From Betaproteobacteria bacterium (GTDB taxonomy: Bacteria; Pseudomonadota; Gammaproteobacteria; Burkholderiales; CAIKXV01), in assembly GCA_021298815.1 (NCBI GenBank), contig JAJTHE010000016.1, positions 1-62,173 on the forward strand: a DNA stretch of 62,173 nt, given 5' to 3'. Below the pieces are notes generated by a model that saw nothing but the letters and a program-made list of their open reading frames with translations, did no database searches and was not told where the DNA came from. Below, piece by piece: positions 27,795-35,679 of this stretch. The first letter of the stretch is position 1; every line of letters starts with the position of its first letter. The position numbers were made by a program, and so were the translations under genes.

Positions 27795-29213
27795 ATGGCC
27801 ATCCCCGCCCCTGCACTGCGAGAACGCTGGCGCCGCCTGCGCATCAGTTCGCTGTCCCCGCGCGACCTGTTCGCGGTCGGGCTGCCGGCCCTGCTGCTGG
27901 TCGCCGGCGCGTTCTGGCTGGCCTCGCGCTTCATCGAGCCGGCGCCGCCCGGCTCGATGGTGATGGCGACCGGCAGCGTCGAGGGTGCCTACCACCAGTA
28001 TGCGCTGCGCTATCGCGACATCCTCGCGCGCAAGGGATTCGACCTGCAGCTGCGGCCCACGGCCGGGTCGACCGAGAACCTGGCGCTGCTCGACGCCGAG
28101 GCCGACGGGGTGGAAGTGGCCTTCGTGCAGGGCGGCCTGGGCGACCCCGGGAAGTCGCCCGCCCTGCTGGCCCTGGGCGCCCTGTACCACGAGCCGCTGT
28201 GGGTGTTCCATCGCATGCCGGAGGACAGCGGCCGGTTGTCCGACCTGCGCGGCAGGCGGGTGGCGATCGGGCCCGAGGGCAGCGGCACGCGGCCGCTGGC
28301 GCTGCAGCTGCTGCGCGCGAACGGACTGGGTCCGGGGCAGGTGCGTCTGTCCAGCCTCGCCGGTGCGGCGGCCGTCGAGGCGCTGCGCGCCGGCCGGATC
28401 GATGCGGTGATGCTGATCGCGGCACCGGAGGCCGGCTACATCGCCACGCTGCTGCGCGACCCGGCCCTGCGCCTGATGAGCTTCTCCCAGGCCGACGCTT
28501 ACACGAAGAAGTTCCTGTTCCTGTCCAAGGTCGTGCTGCCGCGCGGATCGATAGACCTGGTGCGCGACCTTCCGCGCCGGGATGTCATGCTGGTGGGGCC
28601 GACCGCGCAGCTGGTTGCCCGCGAGGACCTGCACCCCACGCTGCAGACGCTGCTGCTGCAGGCGGCTGCCGAGGTACACGGTGGGCCGGGGCTGTTCCAG
28701 TCGGCGCGCGAGTTCCCGTCCGGGCGGCAGCAGGATTTCCCGCTCAGCAACGAGGCCGAGCGCTTCCACCGCGGCGGGTTGCCGTTCCTGCAGCGCATCT
28801 TCCCGTTGTGGCTCGCCATCCTGATCGAACGCCTGTGGGTGATGGTGCTGCCGATCGTGGCGGTGGCGATCCCGCTGTCGCGGATCATCCCGCCGCTCTA
28901 CAACTGGCGCATCCGGCGGCGCATCCTGAATCTCTACGGCGAGCTGCGGATGCTCGAGTACGACATCCGCTCGAACTTCGATCCGGCCAGGCTACTCGAG
29001 TACGAGGGGAAGATCGACGCGCTGGAGGTCGCGGCCTGTACCCGGCCGATCCCGCTCGGCTTCACCGACCAGGTGTACCTGCTGCGCCAGCACATCAACA
29101 TCGCGCGCGATACGCTGCGCCAGATGCAGGCCGGCGCGCCCGGGCAACAGGTGCCGCCGCCTGCGCCCGGGCAGTCCCCGGTGCCGGCGCCGCCGGGCGG
29201 GGCGGGCGCCTGA
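27795..29213 (+). CDS. TAXI-family TRAP transporter solute-binding protein with C-terminal membrane segment
   Basis: Receptor of the TAXI type (TRAP-associated extracytoplasmic), 472 residues. One hydrophobic segment at about 27-46 anchors it. The TAXI-like core follows: M-A-T-G-S-V-E-G-A-Y-H-Q-Y-A and G-P-E-G-S-G-T-R. A second hydrophobic stretch near 335-360 (L-W-V-M-V-L-P-I-V-A-V-A-I) is followed by a roughly 100-residue cytoplasmic-looking tail ending in a Pro/Ala/Gly-rich run. This two-helix, tailed form is known for some TAXI proteins, but no TRAP membrane subunits (dctM/Q) accompany it. The next gene starts one base after its stop. Confidence 0.82.
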   Translation: MAIPAPALRERWRRLRISSLSPRDLFAVGLPALLLVAGAFWLASRFIEPAPPGSMVMATGSVEGAYHQYALRYRDILARKGFDLQLRPTAGSTENLALLDAEADGVEVAFVQGGLGDPGKSPALLALGALYHEPLWVFHRMPEDSGRLSDLRGRRVAIGPEGSGTRPLALQLLRANGLGPGQVRLSSLAGAAAVEALRAGRIDAVMLIAAPEAGYIATLLRDPALRLMSFSQADAYTKKFLFLSKVVLPRGSIDLVRDLPRRDVMLVGPTAQLVAREDLHPTLQTLLLQAAAEVHGGPGLFQSAREFPSGRQQDFPLSNEAERFHRGGLPFLQRIFPLWLAILIERLWVMVLPIVAVAIPLSRIIPPLYNWRIRRRILNLYGELRMLEYDIRSNFDPARLLEYEGKIDALEVAACTRPIPLGFTDQVYLLRQHINIARDTLRQMQAGAPGQQVPPPAPGQSPVPAPPGGAGA

Positions 29214-29214
29214 G

Positions 29215-29910
29215 ATGGCCACCGGCGGCGGCAGTCCGAAGGCGCAGGGCGCGTTCATCGCGCGCATCCGCGAGGGCAGCGCCCGCGTGTACCGGATCGG
29301 CGGCGAGTTCGTGGTGTTGAGCGAATTGCCCGGCCGCGGCTGCGACCGGATCGAGTTTCGCAGCGAGACCTTCCTGTGCGGCAGCGCAGCCGTGCTGGTC
29401 GGCCAGCTGCTCGACGAAATGCGTGCGCTCCGGCGCGGCGTCGAGCCCGACGACAGCGCGGCCGCACTGGAGCGCTCGCTGCTCGCCGTGCCGCGCGAAG
29501 GCCTGCACACCACCAGCGCGACGCTCTGGCGTGCGCTCGCGCGCGCCGACCTGATCGAGTCGATCATCGATAGCGCGGCCGGCCACGCCGACTACACGAC
29601 CCGGCGGGTGGCGATCCACAGGCCGCTCGGGCGCGACAATGCGCCCTACGTGCTGCAGTCCGATGGCGGAAACCTCCGGCTGCTTGCCGCGCCGTGGGTG
29701 CGCGCCGCGCTGGTCGGCCTGCTGCTGCGCGACGATGCGCAGGACGCCGGTGCGGCACGGGCGCGTTTCGAGCGACGGGGCAAGCCGGCGCGCACCTGCT
29801 GGATGCAGTTCCGGCGCGAGGCACCAGCGCTCGCGCAGGCCTTCCTCGACCGGTTCGGGCCGCCGTTCTTCGGCGAGCTCCGCCGCCAACCTTCAGCGAG
29901 GCCTCGATGA
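29215..29910 (+). CDS. Uncharacterised protein between TAXI and Bug receptors
   Basis: Protein of 231 residues that I do not recognise. No signal peptide or membrane helix is evident, so it is probably cytoplasmic. It opens with Gly/Ser-rich sequence, then V-Y-R-I-G-G-E-F-V-V-L-S-E, and is otherwise a mixed alpha/beta sequence rich in Arg and Ala with two Cys (residues about 42 and 60) and a later R-T-C-W-M-Q. It starts one base after the TAXI stop and its TGA overlaps the ATG of the next Bug gene (ATGA), so it is translationally coupled to two binding proteins. The codon pattern matches its neighbours. A role with the TAXI protein is inferred from position only. Confidence 0.7.
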   Translation: MATGGGSPKAQGAFIARIREGSARVYRIGGEFVVLSELPGRGCDRIEFRSETFLCGSAAVLVGQLLDEMRALRRGVEPDDSAAALERSLLAVPREGLHTTSATLWRALARADLIESIIDSAAGHADYTTRRVAIHRPLGRDNAPYVLQSDGGNLRLLAAPWVRAALVGLLLRDDAQDAGAARARFERRGKPARTCWMQFRREAPALAQAFLDRFGPPFFGELRRQPSARPR

Positions 29911-30923
29911 ACACGATTTCGCACGCGCAGCGGCTGCTGCCATCGCCGCCGCCGCAGTGCTCGTCCCTGTCCTTGTCCGTGCGCCTGGCCCTGGTCCTGT
30001 CGCTGCCGCTGCCCGCCCTGGCGCAGGCATGGCCGACGAAGCCGCTGCGCCTGGTGGCGGCCTCGTCGCCCGGCAGCGGCGTCGACCTGGTGGCGCGCGT
30101 GATTGCGCAGAAGCTGGGCGAGCAGCTGGGCCAGCAGGCGGTGGTCGACAACCGCGCCGGTGCCGGCGGCAACCTCGGAGCCGAGGTGGCTGCCCGGTCC
30201 GCGCCCGACGGATACACGCTGTTCATGGGCACGCCCGCCCATGCGATCAACGCCGCCCTCTACCGCAAGCTGGGCTACGACCTGGTGCGCGACTTCACGC
30301 CGGTGACGCTGGCGACGACCGGGCACTACGTTCTGGTGGTCAACCCTTCGGTGCCGGCGAAGTCGGTGCGCGAGTTCGTCGCGCTGGCGAAGGCAAGGCC
30401 GGGGCGGCTCACGTATGCATCGGCCGGCAACGGCAACGCGACCCATCTCGCCGCAGAACTCCTGCGCTCGATGGCCGGCATCGACATGCTGCACGTGCCC
30501 TACAAGGGCAGCGGCCCTGCGCTGTCCGACGTGATCGCCGGCCATGCCGACCTGATGTTCGCCAACCTCACCGCGGCGATGCCGCACATCCGGTCCGGAC
30601 GCATCCGGGCACTCGGGGTCACCGGCGGTGCCCGCGCCGACAGCGCGCGCGACCTGCCGACGCTGGCCGAGGCCGGGGTGCCCGGTTACGCGGTCAGTGC
30701 ATGGTACGGCGTGCTCGCGCCGGCCGGCACACCGTCCGAGGTGGTGGCGCGCCTGAACGCCGAGATCGCGCGTGCGCTGCGCGCGCCCGATACCCGGGCG
30801 CGCCTGGCGGGCGACGGTGCCGACCCTGCGCCCGGCACGCCTGTCGAGTTCGCACGGCTGATCCAGTCCGAGATCGCGACCTGGACGAAGGTGATCGCAC
30901 AGGCGGGCCTCAAGCCCGAGTGA
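29907..30923 (+). CDS. Bug-family substrate-binding protein (3)
   Basis: Bug/TctC-type receptor of 338 residues whose ATG overlaps the stop of the preceding unknown gene (ATGA), so the TAXI protein, the unknown protein and this Bug protein form one unit. Signal peptide to L-P-A-L-A before Q-A-W-P-T-K-P-L-R-L. The first ligand loop is A-S-S-P-G-S-G-V-D-L-V, an unusual form lacking the usual P-F-x-x-G-G, which suggests a different ligand contact. D-N-R-A-G-A-G-G-N-L-G is standard. The frame is open further upstream, but that part lies inside the previous gene. Confidence 0.91.
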   Translation: MNTISHAQRLLPSPPPQCSSLSLSVRLALVLSLPLPALAQAWPTKPLRLVAASSPGSGVDLVARVIAQKLGEQLGQQAVVDNRAGAGGNLGAEVAARSAPDGYTLFMGTPAHAINAALYRKLGYDLVRDFTPVTLATTGHYVLVVNPSVPAKSVREFVALAKARPGRLTYASAGNGNATHLAAELLRSMAGIDMLHVPYKGSGPALSDVIAGHADLMFANLTAAMPHIRSGRIRALGVTGGARADSARDLPTLAEAGVPGYAVSAWYGVLAPAGTPSEVVARLNAEIARALRAPDTRARLAGDGADPAPGTPVEFARLIQSEIATWTKVIAQAGLKPE

Positions 30924-31035
30924 GCCGCGGCAGGCACGGCCGCCGGTGCCGCCCGGCTGTCGCCGCGCCGACCGCCTGGTGCGCAGGGCCCCGGTGCTGC
31001 GCCGGCGCGTCGACCGAGGTTGCGCGAGATGCCGC

Positions 31036-31041
31036 TACAAT
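31036..31041 (+). promoter_or_regulatory. Possible -10 element before Bug gene 4
   Basis: TACAAT, one base from the TATAAT consensus, lies 92 bases before the GTG start at 31133 in a 209-base spacer (30924-31132) that otherwise shows nothing notable. No good -35 is at the right spacing; TCGACC is 20 bases away, which is too far. It may mark a separate promoter for the Bug-PrpD pair. Confidence 0.3.
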
Positions 31042-31121
31042 CGAGCGCCAGAGACGCCGCAGTCAAGACGGCGCAACACCGGGTGCATCCCCGGACGCGA
31101 TTGCAGGCATGGCGCCTGCGC

Positions 31122-31127
31122 AGGAGG
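31122..31127 (+). promoter_or_regulatory. Ribosome binding site deciding a GTG start
   Basis: AGGAGG lies 5 bases before GTG 31133. The in-frame ATG at 31109 would place this site inside the coding region, so the GTG is the better start. Confidence 0.6.
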
Positions 31128-31132
31128 AGCCA

Positions 31133-32164
31133 GTGGTATCGAGTCGATCGGGCGCGTTGCGGCGCGCCGTTTCCCGTGCCGTCGCCGGTGCACGCGTCGG
31201 CGTGCCTGGCGCAGCAGTCGCAGTGCTGCCGCTGCTGGTGGCGATCGCCGCGCCGGCCGCGGCCCAGCCTTATCCGGTGAAGCCGATCCGGCTGGTCATC
31301 CCGTTCGCGCCTGGCGGTGGCACCGACATCACCGGCCGTGCGATCGCGCAACGGCTTTCCGAGGCCTGGGGACAGGCGGTCGTGGTCGACAACCGGCCCG
31401 GCGCGAACGGCACGACGGCGGTGGAGACAGTGGTGAAGGCACCGGCCGACGGCTATACGCTGACCATGATCACCTCCAGCCATTCGGTCAACTCGACGCT
31501 CTTCCCGAAGCTGGGATACGACCTGCTGCGCGACCTGGCACCGATCACCCAGGCGACCACCCAGCCCTATGCGCTGATCGTGCATCCGTCGGTCCCGGCG
31601 CAGTCGCTGAAGGAACTGGTCGCACTCGCGCGCGCGAAGCCGGATGCGGTCAACTACGGTTCCTCCGGCAACGGCGGCTTCAGCCACCTTGCCGGCGCGA
31701 TGTTCGCCTCGCAGGCCGGCGTCCGCCTGACCCACGTGCCCTACCGCGGAGGCTCGCCGGCGATGACCGACGTGATCAGCGGCCAGATACAGATGCTGTT
31801 CTCGACCATCCTGCAGTCGAGCGCGCACATCAAGGCCGGCCGCCTGCGCGCGCTCGCAGTGACCACGCAGGCACGTTCGCGCGCCTTGCCCGAGGTGCCG
31901 ACGATGGTCGAGTCCGGCCTGCCGGGCTACGTGGTGGCCGGGTGGTACGGCATGCTCGCGCCGGCGAAGACGCCGCGCCCGGTGATCGACCGCCTGAACC
32001 GCGAGGTCGTGCGCATCCTGCACCTGCCGGAGGTGGTGGAACGGCTGGCGGCCGACGGCTCGGAACCGGTGGGCAGCACGCCCGAGGAATTCGGTGCGCA
32101 CATCCGTGCCGAGATCGCGCGCTGGCGCAAGGTGATCCAGGAGGCGGGCATCCGTGGCGAATAG
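31133..32164 (+). CDS. Bug-family substrate-binding protein (4)
   Basis: Periplasmic Bug receptor, 343 residues from the GTG. The signal peptide has an Arg-rich n-region (S-G-A-L-R-R-A-V-S-R) and ends A-P-A-A-A before Q-P-Y-P-V-K-P-I-R-L. Loops I-P-F-A-P-G-G-G-T-D-I-T-G-R and D-N-R-P-G-A-N-G-T-T-A; the second replaces the usual G-A-G-G by G-A-N-G. The stop overlaps the GTG start of the MmgE/PrpD gene by 11 bases, so receptor and enzyme are translationally coupled. This is the clearest hint in the window that a Bug receptor and a dehydratase-family enzyme act on the same compound. Confidence 0.92.
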   Translation: MVSSRSGALRRAVSRAVAGARVGVPGAAVAVLPLLVAIAAPAAAQPYPVKPIRLVIPFAPGGGTDITGRAIAQRLSEAWGQAVVVDNRPGANGTTAVETVVKAPADGYTLTMITSSHSVNSTLFPKLGYDLLRDLAPITQATTQPYALIVHPSVPAQSLKELVALARAKPDAVNYGSSGNGGFSHLAGAMFASQAGVRLTHVPYRGGSPAMTDVISGQIQMLFSTILQSSAHIKAGRLRALAVTTQARSRALPEVPTMVESGLPGYVVAGWYGMLAPAKTPRPVIDRLNREVVRILHLPEVVERLAADGSEPVGSTPEEFGAHIRAEIARWRKVIQEAGIRGE

Positions 32165-33545
32165 CGCGACAGGGCAGGCGCCGATGCAGATCGCGACCGA
32201 GCTGGGCCGGCGCGCGTCCGCGCTGCGCTTCGAAGCGCTGCCGCCGGAGGCGGTGCACTGGGCGAAGGTCGGGCTGCTCGACACCATCGGCGTGACGCTC
32301 GCCGGCGCCGCAGAGCCGGCCCCGCGGCGTGCCGCGCTCGCCCTGGCTGCTGGTGCCGGGCCGGCGCTCGTGTTCGGCAGCCGCGAGCGGTTGGGCATCC
32401 TGGATGCCGCCCTGATCAACGGCGTCAGTTCGCACGTGCTCGACTTCGACGACTGCAACAACACCATCGGCGGCCACCCGTCGGTGCCGATCCTGCCCGG
32501 GCTGCTCGCGCTTGCCGAGGCCGAGCGTGCGAACGGTCGCGACCTGCTGGCCGCCTATGTCGCCGGCTTCGAGGTCGAGACGCGCATCGCGCGCGCGGTG
32601 CACTTCCACCACTACGAGAAGGGCTGGCACCCGACCGCCACCCTGGGCGTGTTCGGCGCCGCCGCCGCCGCCGCCCGGCTGCTCGGTCTCGATGGCGAGC
32701 GCACCGCGACCGCGATCGCGATCGCCGCTTCGCTGGCCTCGGGCATCAAGGCGAACTTCGGCACGATGGTGAAGTCGCTGCATGTCGGGCACTGCGCGCG
32801 CAACGGACTGTATGCAGCGCTGCTGGCGCGCCAGGGATTCACCGCGAACGAGGGCGCGTTCGAGCATCCGCAGGGCTTCCTTGCCGTGTTCAACGGCGCC
32901 GGCCACCACGATGCGGCGAAGGCGCTGTCGGGCTGGGGCGATCCGTTCGACATCGTCGCACCCGGCATCGCGATCAAGCAGTATCCCTGCTGCGGCAGCA
33001 CCCACCCGGCGATCGACGCGATGCTGTCGCTGGTGCGCCGGCATGATGTGCAGCCCGGGCAGGTGGTGCGCATCCAGGCGTGGATCCATTCGCGCCGGCT
33101 GCAGCACACCAACCGTCCGGCCCCGGCCAGTGCGCTCGACTGCAAGTTCAGTCTGCAGTACTGCCTGGTGCGCGCGCTGCTCGACCGCCAGGTCGTGCTG
33201 CGGCAGTTCGAGGAAGACGCCTGGCGCGATCCGCGCGTGCCCGGCCTGCTGGCCAGGGTCGAGGTCGCCCCCTACGACGCGAGCCAGTTCGACCCGGCCA
33301 ACCATTTCGGCGGCGAGGTGAAGGTGACGCTCGACGACGGCCGCATCCTGCAGGACCGGGTCGAGCAGCCGCTGGGACGCACCTCGTCCAACCCGCTGCC
33401 GGCGGACCTGCTGCGCGGCAAGTTCGTCGCCTGCGCAGGGCATGTGCTGCCGCAGGCGCGCGCGATCGAGGTGGCCGGCGAAATCGCGCGCTTCGAGGCG
33501 GTCGCCGACGTGTCCGCGTTCACCCGGATGCTCGAGCCGGCCTGA
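32154..33545 (+). CDS. MmgE/PrpD-family protein (1)
   Basis: Member of the MmgE/PrpD family (2-methylcitrate dehydratase, cis-aconitate decarboxylase and many uncharacterised relatives), 463 residues. The family's acidic motif is V-L-D-F-D-D-C-N-N-T-I-G-G-H-P-S; G-W-H-P-T-A-T-L-G-V-F and K-Q-Y-P-C-C-G-S-T-H-P-A-I are also present. The GTG at 32154 overlaps the end of the Bug gene. No PrpB/PrpC or citrate-synthase partner is adjacent, so propionate metabolism is unlikely and the substrate remains open. It converges on the next Bug gene 10 bases away. Confidence 0.9.
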   Translation: MANSATGQAPMQIATELGRRASALRFEALPPEAVHWAKVGLLDTIGVTLAGAAEPAPRRAALALAAGAGPALVFGSRERLGILDAALINGVSSHVLDFDDCNNTIGGHPSVPILPGLLALAEAERANGRDLLAAYVAGFEVETRIARAVHFHHYEKGWHPTATLGVFGAAAAAARLLGLDGERTATAIAIAASLASGIKANFGTMVKSLHVGHCARNGLYAALLARQGFTANEGAFEHPQGFLAVFNGAGHHDAAKALSGWGDPFDIVAPGIAIKQYPCCGSTHPAIDAMLSLVRRHDVQPGQVVRIQAWIHSRRLQHTNRPAPASALDCKFSLQYCLVRALLDRQVVLRQFEEDAWRDPRVPGLLARVEVAPYDASQFDPANHFGGEVKVTLDDGRILQDRVEQPLGRTSSNPLPADLLRGKFVACAGHVLPQARAIEVAGEIARFEAVADVSAFTRMLEPA

Positions 33546-33555
33546 GGTGCACGGG

Positions 33556-34584
33556 TCAGTCGACGTCGATCTTCATCTTCGACACCACCGCGGTCCAGCG
33601 CTTCTGGTCGGCCACCATCAGCGCGCGGAAGGCCTCGGGCGTGCTGCCGATCGGTTCGGTGCCTTCGCTCGACATGCGGTCGCGCAGTTCCGGGGCGCGC
33701 ACGATGGCCACCACCGCCTCGTTGATGCGCGCGACCACCGGGCGCGGCGTGCCCGCCGGCGCGAGCAGCCCGTTCCAGCCGGTGGTGCCGAAGCCCGCGA
33801 TGCCGGCCTCGGCGATGGTCGGCACGTCGGGCAGCGAGGCGATGCGCCGGCTGTCGGTCACCGCGAGCAGGCGCAGGCGGCCGGACTTGATGTGCGGCAT
33901 CGCCGGCAGCGGATTGACCACCATCACCTGCACCTGTCCCGATACCGTGTCGCCGAGCGCCGGGCCGGTGCCCTTGTAGGGGACATGGGTCATCTCGATG
34001 CTGGCCAGCGACTTGAACAGCTCGCCGGACAGGTGGCCGACCGAACCGGTGCCGGCCGAGGTGTAGTTGAGCTTGCGCGACCTGGCGAGCGCGACCAGGT
34101 CCTTCACCGATTGTGCCGGCAGCCCGGCATTGACCACCAGCAGGTAGGACTGGGCACCGGTCTGCACGACCGGAGTGAAGCTTGCGATCGGGTCGTAGAG
34201 CTGCCGGCGGTAGACCATCGGCGCCGTGATGTGCTCGGTGGAGATCATCACGAGCGTATGGCCGTCGGGCGCCGCGTTGGCGACGATCTGCGCGCCGAGC
34301 TGGCCGCTCGCCCCGGGCCGGTTGTCGACCACGACGCCCTGTCCCCAGCGCTCGGACAGGCGCGGTGCGAGCAGCCGGGCGAGGATGTCCAGCCCGCCGC
34401 CGGGGGAATAGGGCACCACCAGCCGCACCGGGCGCGATGGCCAGGCGGCTTCCGCGGTGGCCTGCGCGGCCGCCGAGGGCGCGTGGAGCATCGCCGGGGC
34501 GAGGAGCAGGGCCATGGCGAGCAGCGGCAGGCGAACGGGAGCGGGCGGGGTGGCGGGGCCGGACGGGGGCGGGAACTGGGACAT
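33556..34584 (-). CDS. Bug-family substrate-binding protein (5)
   Basis: Bug receptor of 342 residues on the - strand, divergent from a LysR regulator. The signal peptide is followed by A-T-A-E-A-A-W-P-S-R-P-V-R-L, slightly longer than usual, then V-P-Y-S-P-G-G-G-L-D-I-L-A-R and D-N-R-P-G-A-S-G-Q-L-G. ATG 34584 starts the signal peptide; the frame is open 74 codons further but into the neighbour's promoter region. A LysR gene next to a divergent Bug gene is a recurrent Betaproteobacterial arrangement and suggests direct control through the 25-base dyad at 34647-34671. Confidence 0.91.
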   Translation of the reverse strand: MSQFPPPSGPATPPAPVRLPLLAMALLLAPAMLHAPSAAAQATAEAAWPSRPVRLVVPYSPGGGLDILARLLAPRLSERWGQGVVVDNRPGASGQLGAQIVANAAPDGHTLVMISTEHITAPMVYRRQLYDPIASFTPVVQTGAQSYLLVVNAGLPAQSVKDLVALARSRKLNYTSAGTGSVGHLSGELFKSLASIEMTHVPYKGTGPALGDTVSGQVQVMVVNPLPAMPHIKSGRLRLLAVTDSRRIASLPDVPTIAEAGIAGFGTTGWNGLLAPAGTPRPVVARINEAVVAIVRAPELRDRMSSEGTEPIGSTPEAFRALMVADQKRWTAVVSKMKIDVD

Positions 34585-34646
34585 CTTGATGGGACGGCGG
34601 CAGGCCCTTGCGGCCCTGGCGCGGAGCGGGAAAGCCCGGAGCTTAT

Positions 34647-34671
34647 CCTTCCGCGGCCTTTGGACGGAAGG
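34647..34671. promoter_or_regulatory. 25-base inverted repeat, candidate LysR operator
   Basis: CCTTCCG (34647-34653) and CGGAAGG (34665-34671) form an exact 7-bp inverted repeat with an 11-base spacer, inside the 107-base spacer between a divergent Bug gene and a LysR gene. Size and position suit a LysR-type binding site, although the strict T-N11-A core is not present. Confidence 0.45.
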
Positions 34672-34691
34672 CCCGCGTCTTCCGGGGTAGA

Positions 34692-35645
34692 ATGCAACAA
34701 CGGCCCAGCATTGATGCGCAGATGAATATCGACCTGGAGGGGATGCGCGCTTTCGTCGAGCTCGCGAACCGCGGCAGTTTCGGCGAGGCGGCGGATGTGC
34801 TTTCATGGTCGCAGCCGACGCTGTCGCGCCGCTTGCAGCGCTTCGAGGAGTCGCTCGGCGTGCGGCTGGTCGACCGCACGACGCGGCGTGTCGCGCTGAC
34901 CGCCGTCGGACGCAGCTTCCTGCCGCATGCGCAGCGCCTGCTGCGCGACGTCGAAGGGGCGTTCGCGCAGCTGCGCGGCAGCACCGGCGGCGTGTCCGGC
35001 CATGTCACGCTCGCCTGCATCCAGACGGCGGCTTATCGCTTCCTGCCCTCGGTGCTGGCCGCCTTCCAGGCGCGGCATCCCGACACCCGCGTGCGGGTGC
35101 TCGATCGCAGCGCCGATGCGGTCGCGCAGGCGGTCATCGAAGGCCAGGCGGAGTTCGGCGTCGGCTTCCTGGGTGCCCGCCGGCCCGAACTCGACTTCGA
35201 ACCGCTGTTCGACGATCCGTTCGTGCTGGTGTGCCACCGCCGGCACCCGCTGGCCCGCCTGTCGCAGGTGCCGTGGCGCGCGCTCGACGGGCATCGGGCG
35301 ATCCGCGTGGGCACCGGCGCGGCGAGCAGCCTGCTGCTCGACCTCGCGCTGGCCGAGACGCCGGTGCGCATCGACTGGTTCTACGAAGTCGATGCCACGT
35401 TCTCCACCGCGATCGGCTTCGTCGAGGCGCAGCTGGGCATCGCGCTGCTGCCCCGGCTGGCGATCGACGATGGCCGGCATCCGCTGCTGGTGACCCGCCC
35501 GCTGGTTTCGCCGCGGGTCAGCCGTCCGCTGGGCATCGTGCGCCGCCGCGGCATCAGCCTCTCGCCGGCGGCAGGACGCCTGCTCGCCGAGCTCGGGGCA
35601 CAGGCGAAGCTGCGACGGGGCCGCAGCCGGCGACAGACGACATGA
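34692..35645 (+). CDS. LysR-family transcriptional regulator
   Basis: LTTR of 317 residues. The N-terminal winged HTH (about 12-70) shows L-A-N-R-G-S-F-G-E-A-A-D-V-L-S-W-S-Q-P-T-L-S-R-R and L-G-V-R-L-V-D-R-T-T-R-R-V. The effector-binding domain begins near residue 98. ATG 34692 is used; ATG 34722 (M-N-I-D-L-E-G-M) is equally plausible and would leave TAGAAT at 34688-34693 free to act as a -10. The divergent Bug gene and the downstream TcuA-like flavoprotein gene (35 bases away) are the probable targets, as in the tcuR-tcuABC arrangement of Salmonella, but similarity to TcuR itself is not established here. Confidence 0.9.
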   Translation: MQQRPSIDAQMNIDLEGMRAFVELANRGSFGEAADVLSWSQPTLSRRLQRFEESLGVRLVDRTTRRVALTAVGRSFLPHAQRLLRDVEGAFAQLRGSTGGVSGHVTLACIQTAAYRFLPSVLAAFQARHPDTRVRVLDRSADAVAQAVIEGQAEFGVGFLGARRPELDFEPLFDDPFVLVCHRRHPLARLSQVPWRALDGHRAIRVGTGAASSLLLDLALAETPVRIDWFYEVDATFSTAIGFVEAQLGIALLPRLAIDDGRHPLLVTRPLVSPRVSRPLGIVRRRGISLSPAAGRLLAELGAQAKLRRGRSRRQTT

Positions 35646-35667
35646 AGCAGATCGAAGGCAACCATTG

Positions 35668-35673
35668 AAGGAG
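35668..35673 (+). promoter_or_regulatory. Ribosome binding site deciding a GTG start
   Basis: AAGGAG lies 6 bases before GTG 35680, making that codon the likely start of the flavoprotein gene. The in-frame TTG at 35665 overlaps the site and is unlikely. Confidence 0.55.
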
Positions 35674-35679
35674 AGCATC

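Noticed and set aside
31109..31132. ATG 31109 as the start of Bug gene 4
   Set aside because: The strong AGGAGG at 31122-31127 is inside that reading and points to GTG 31133.
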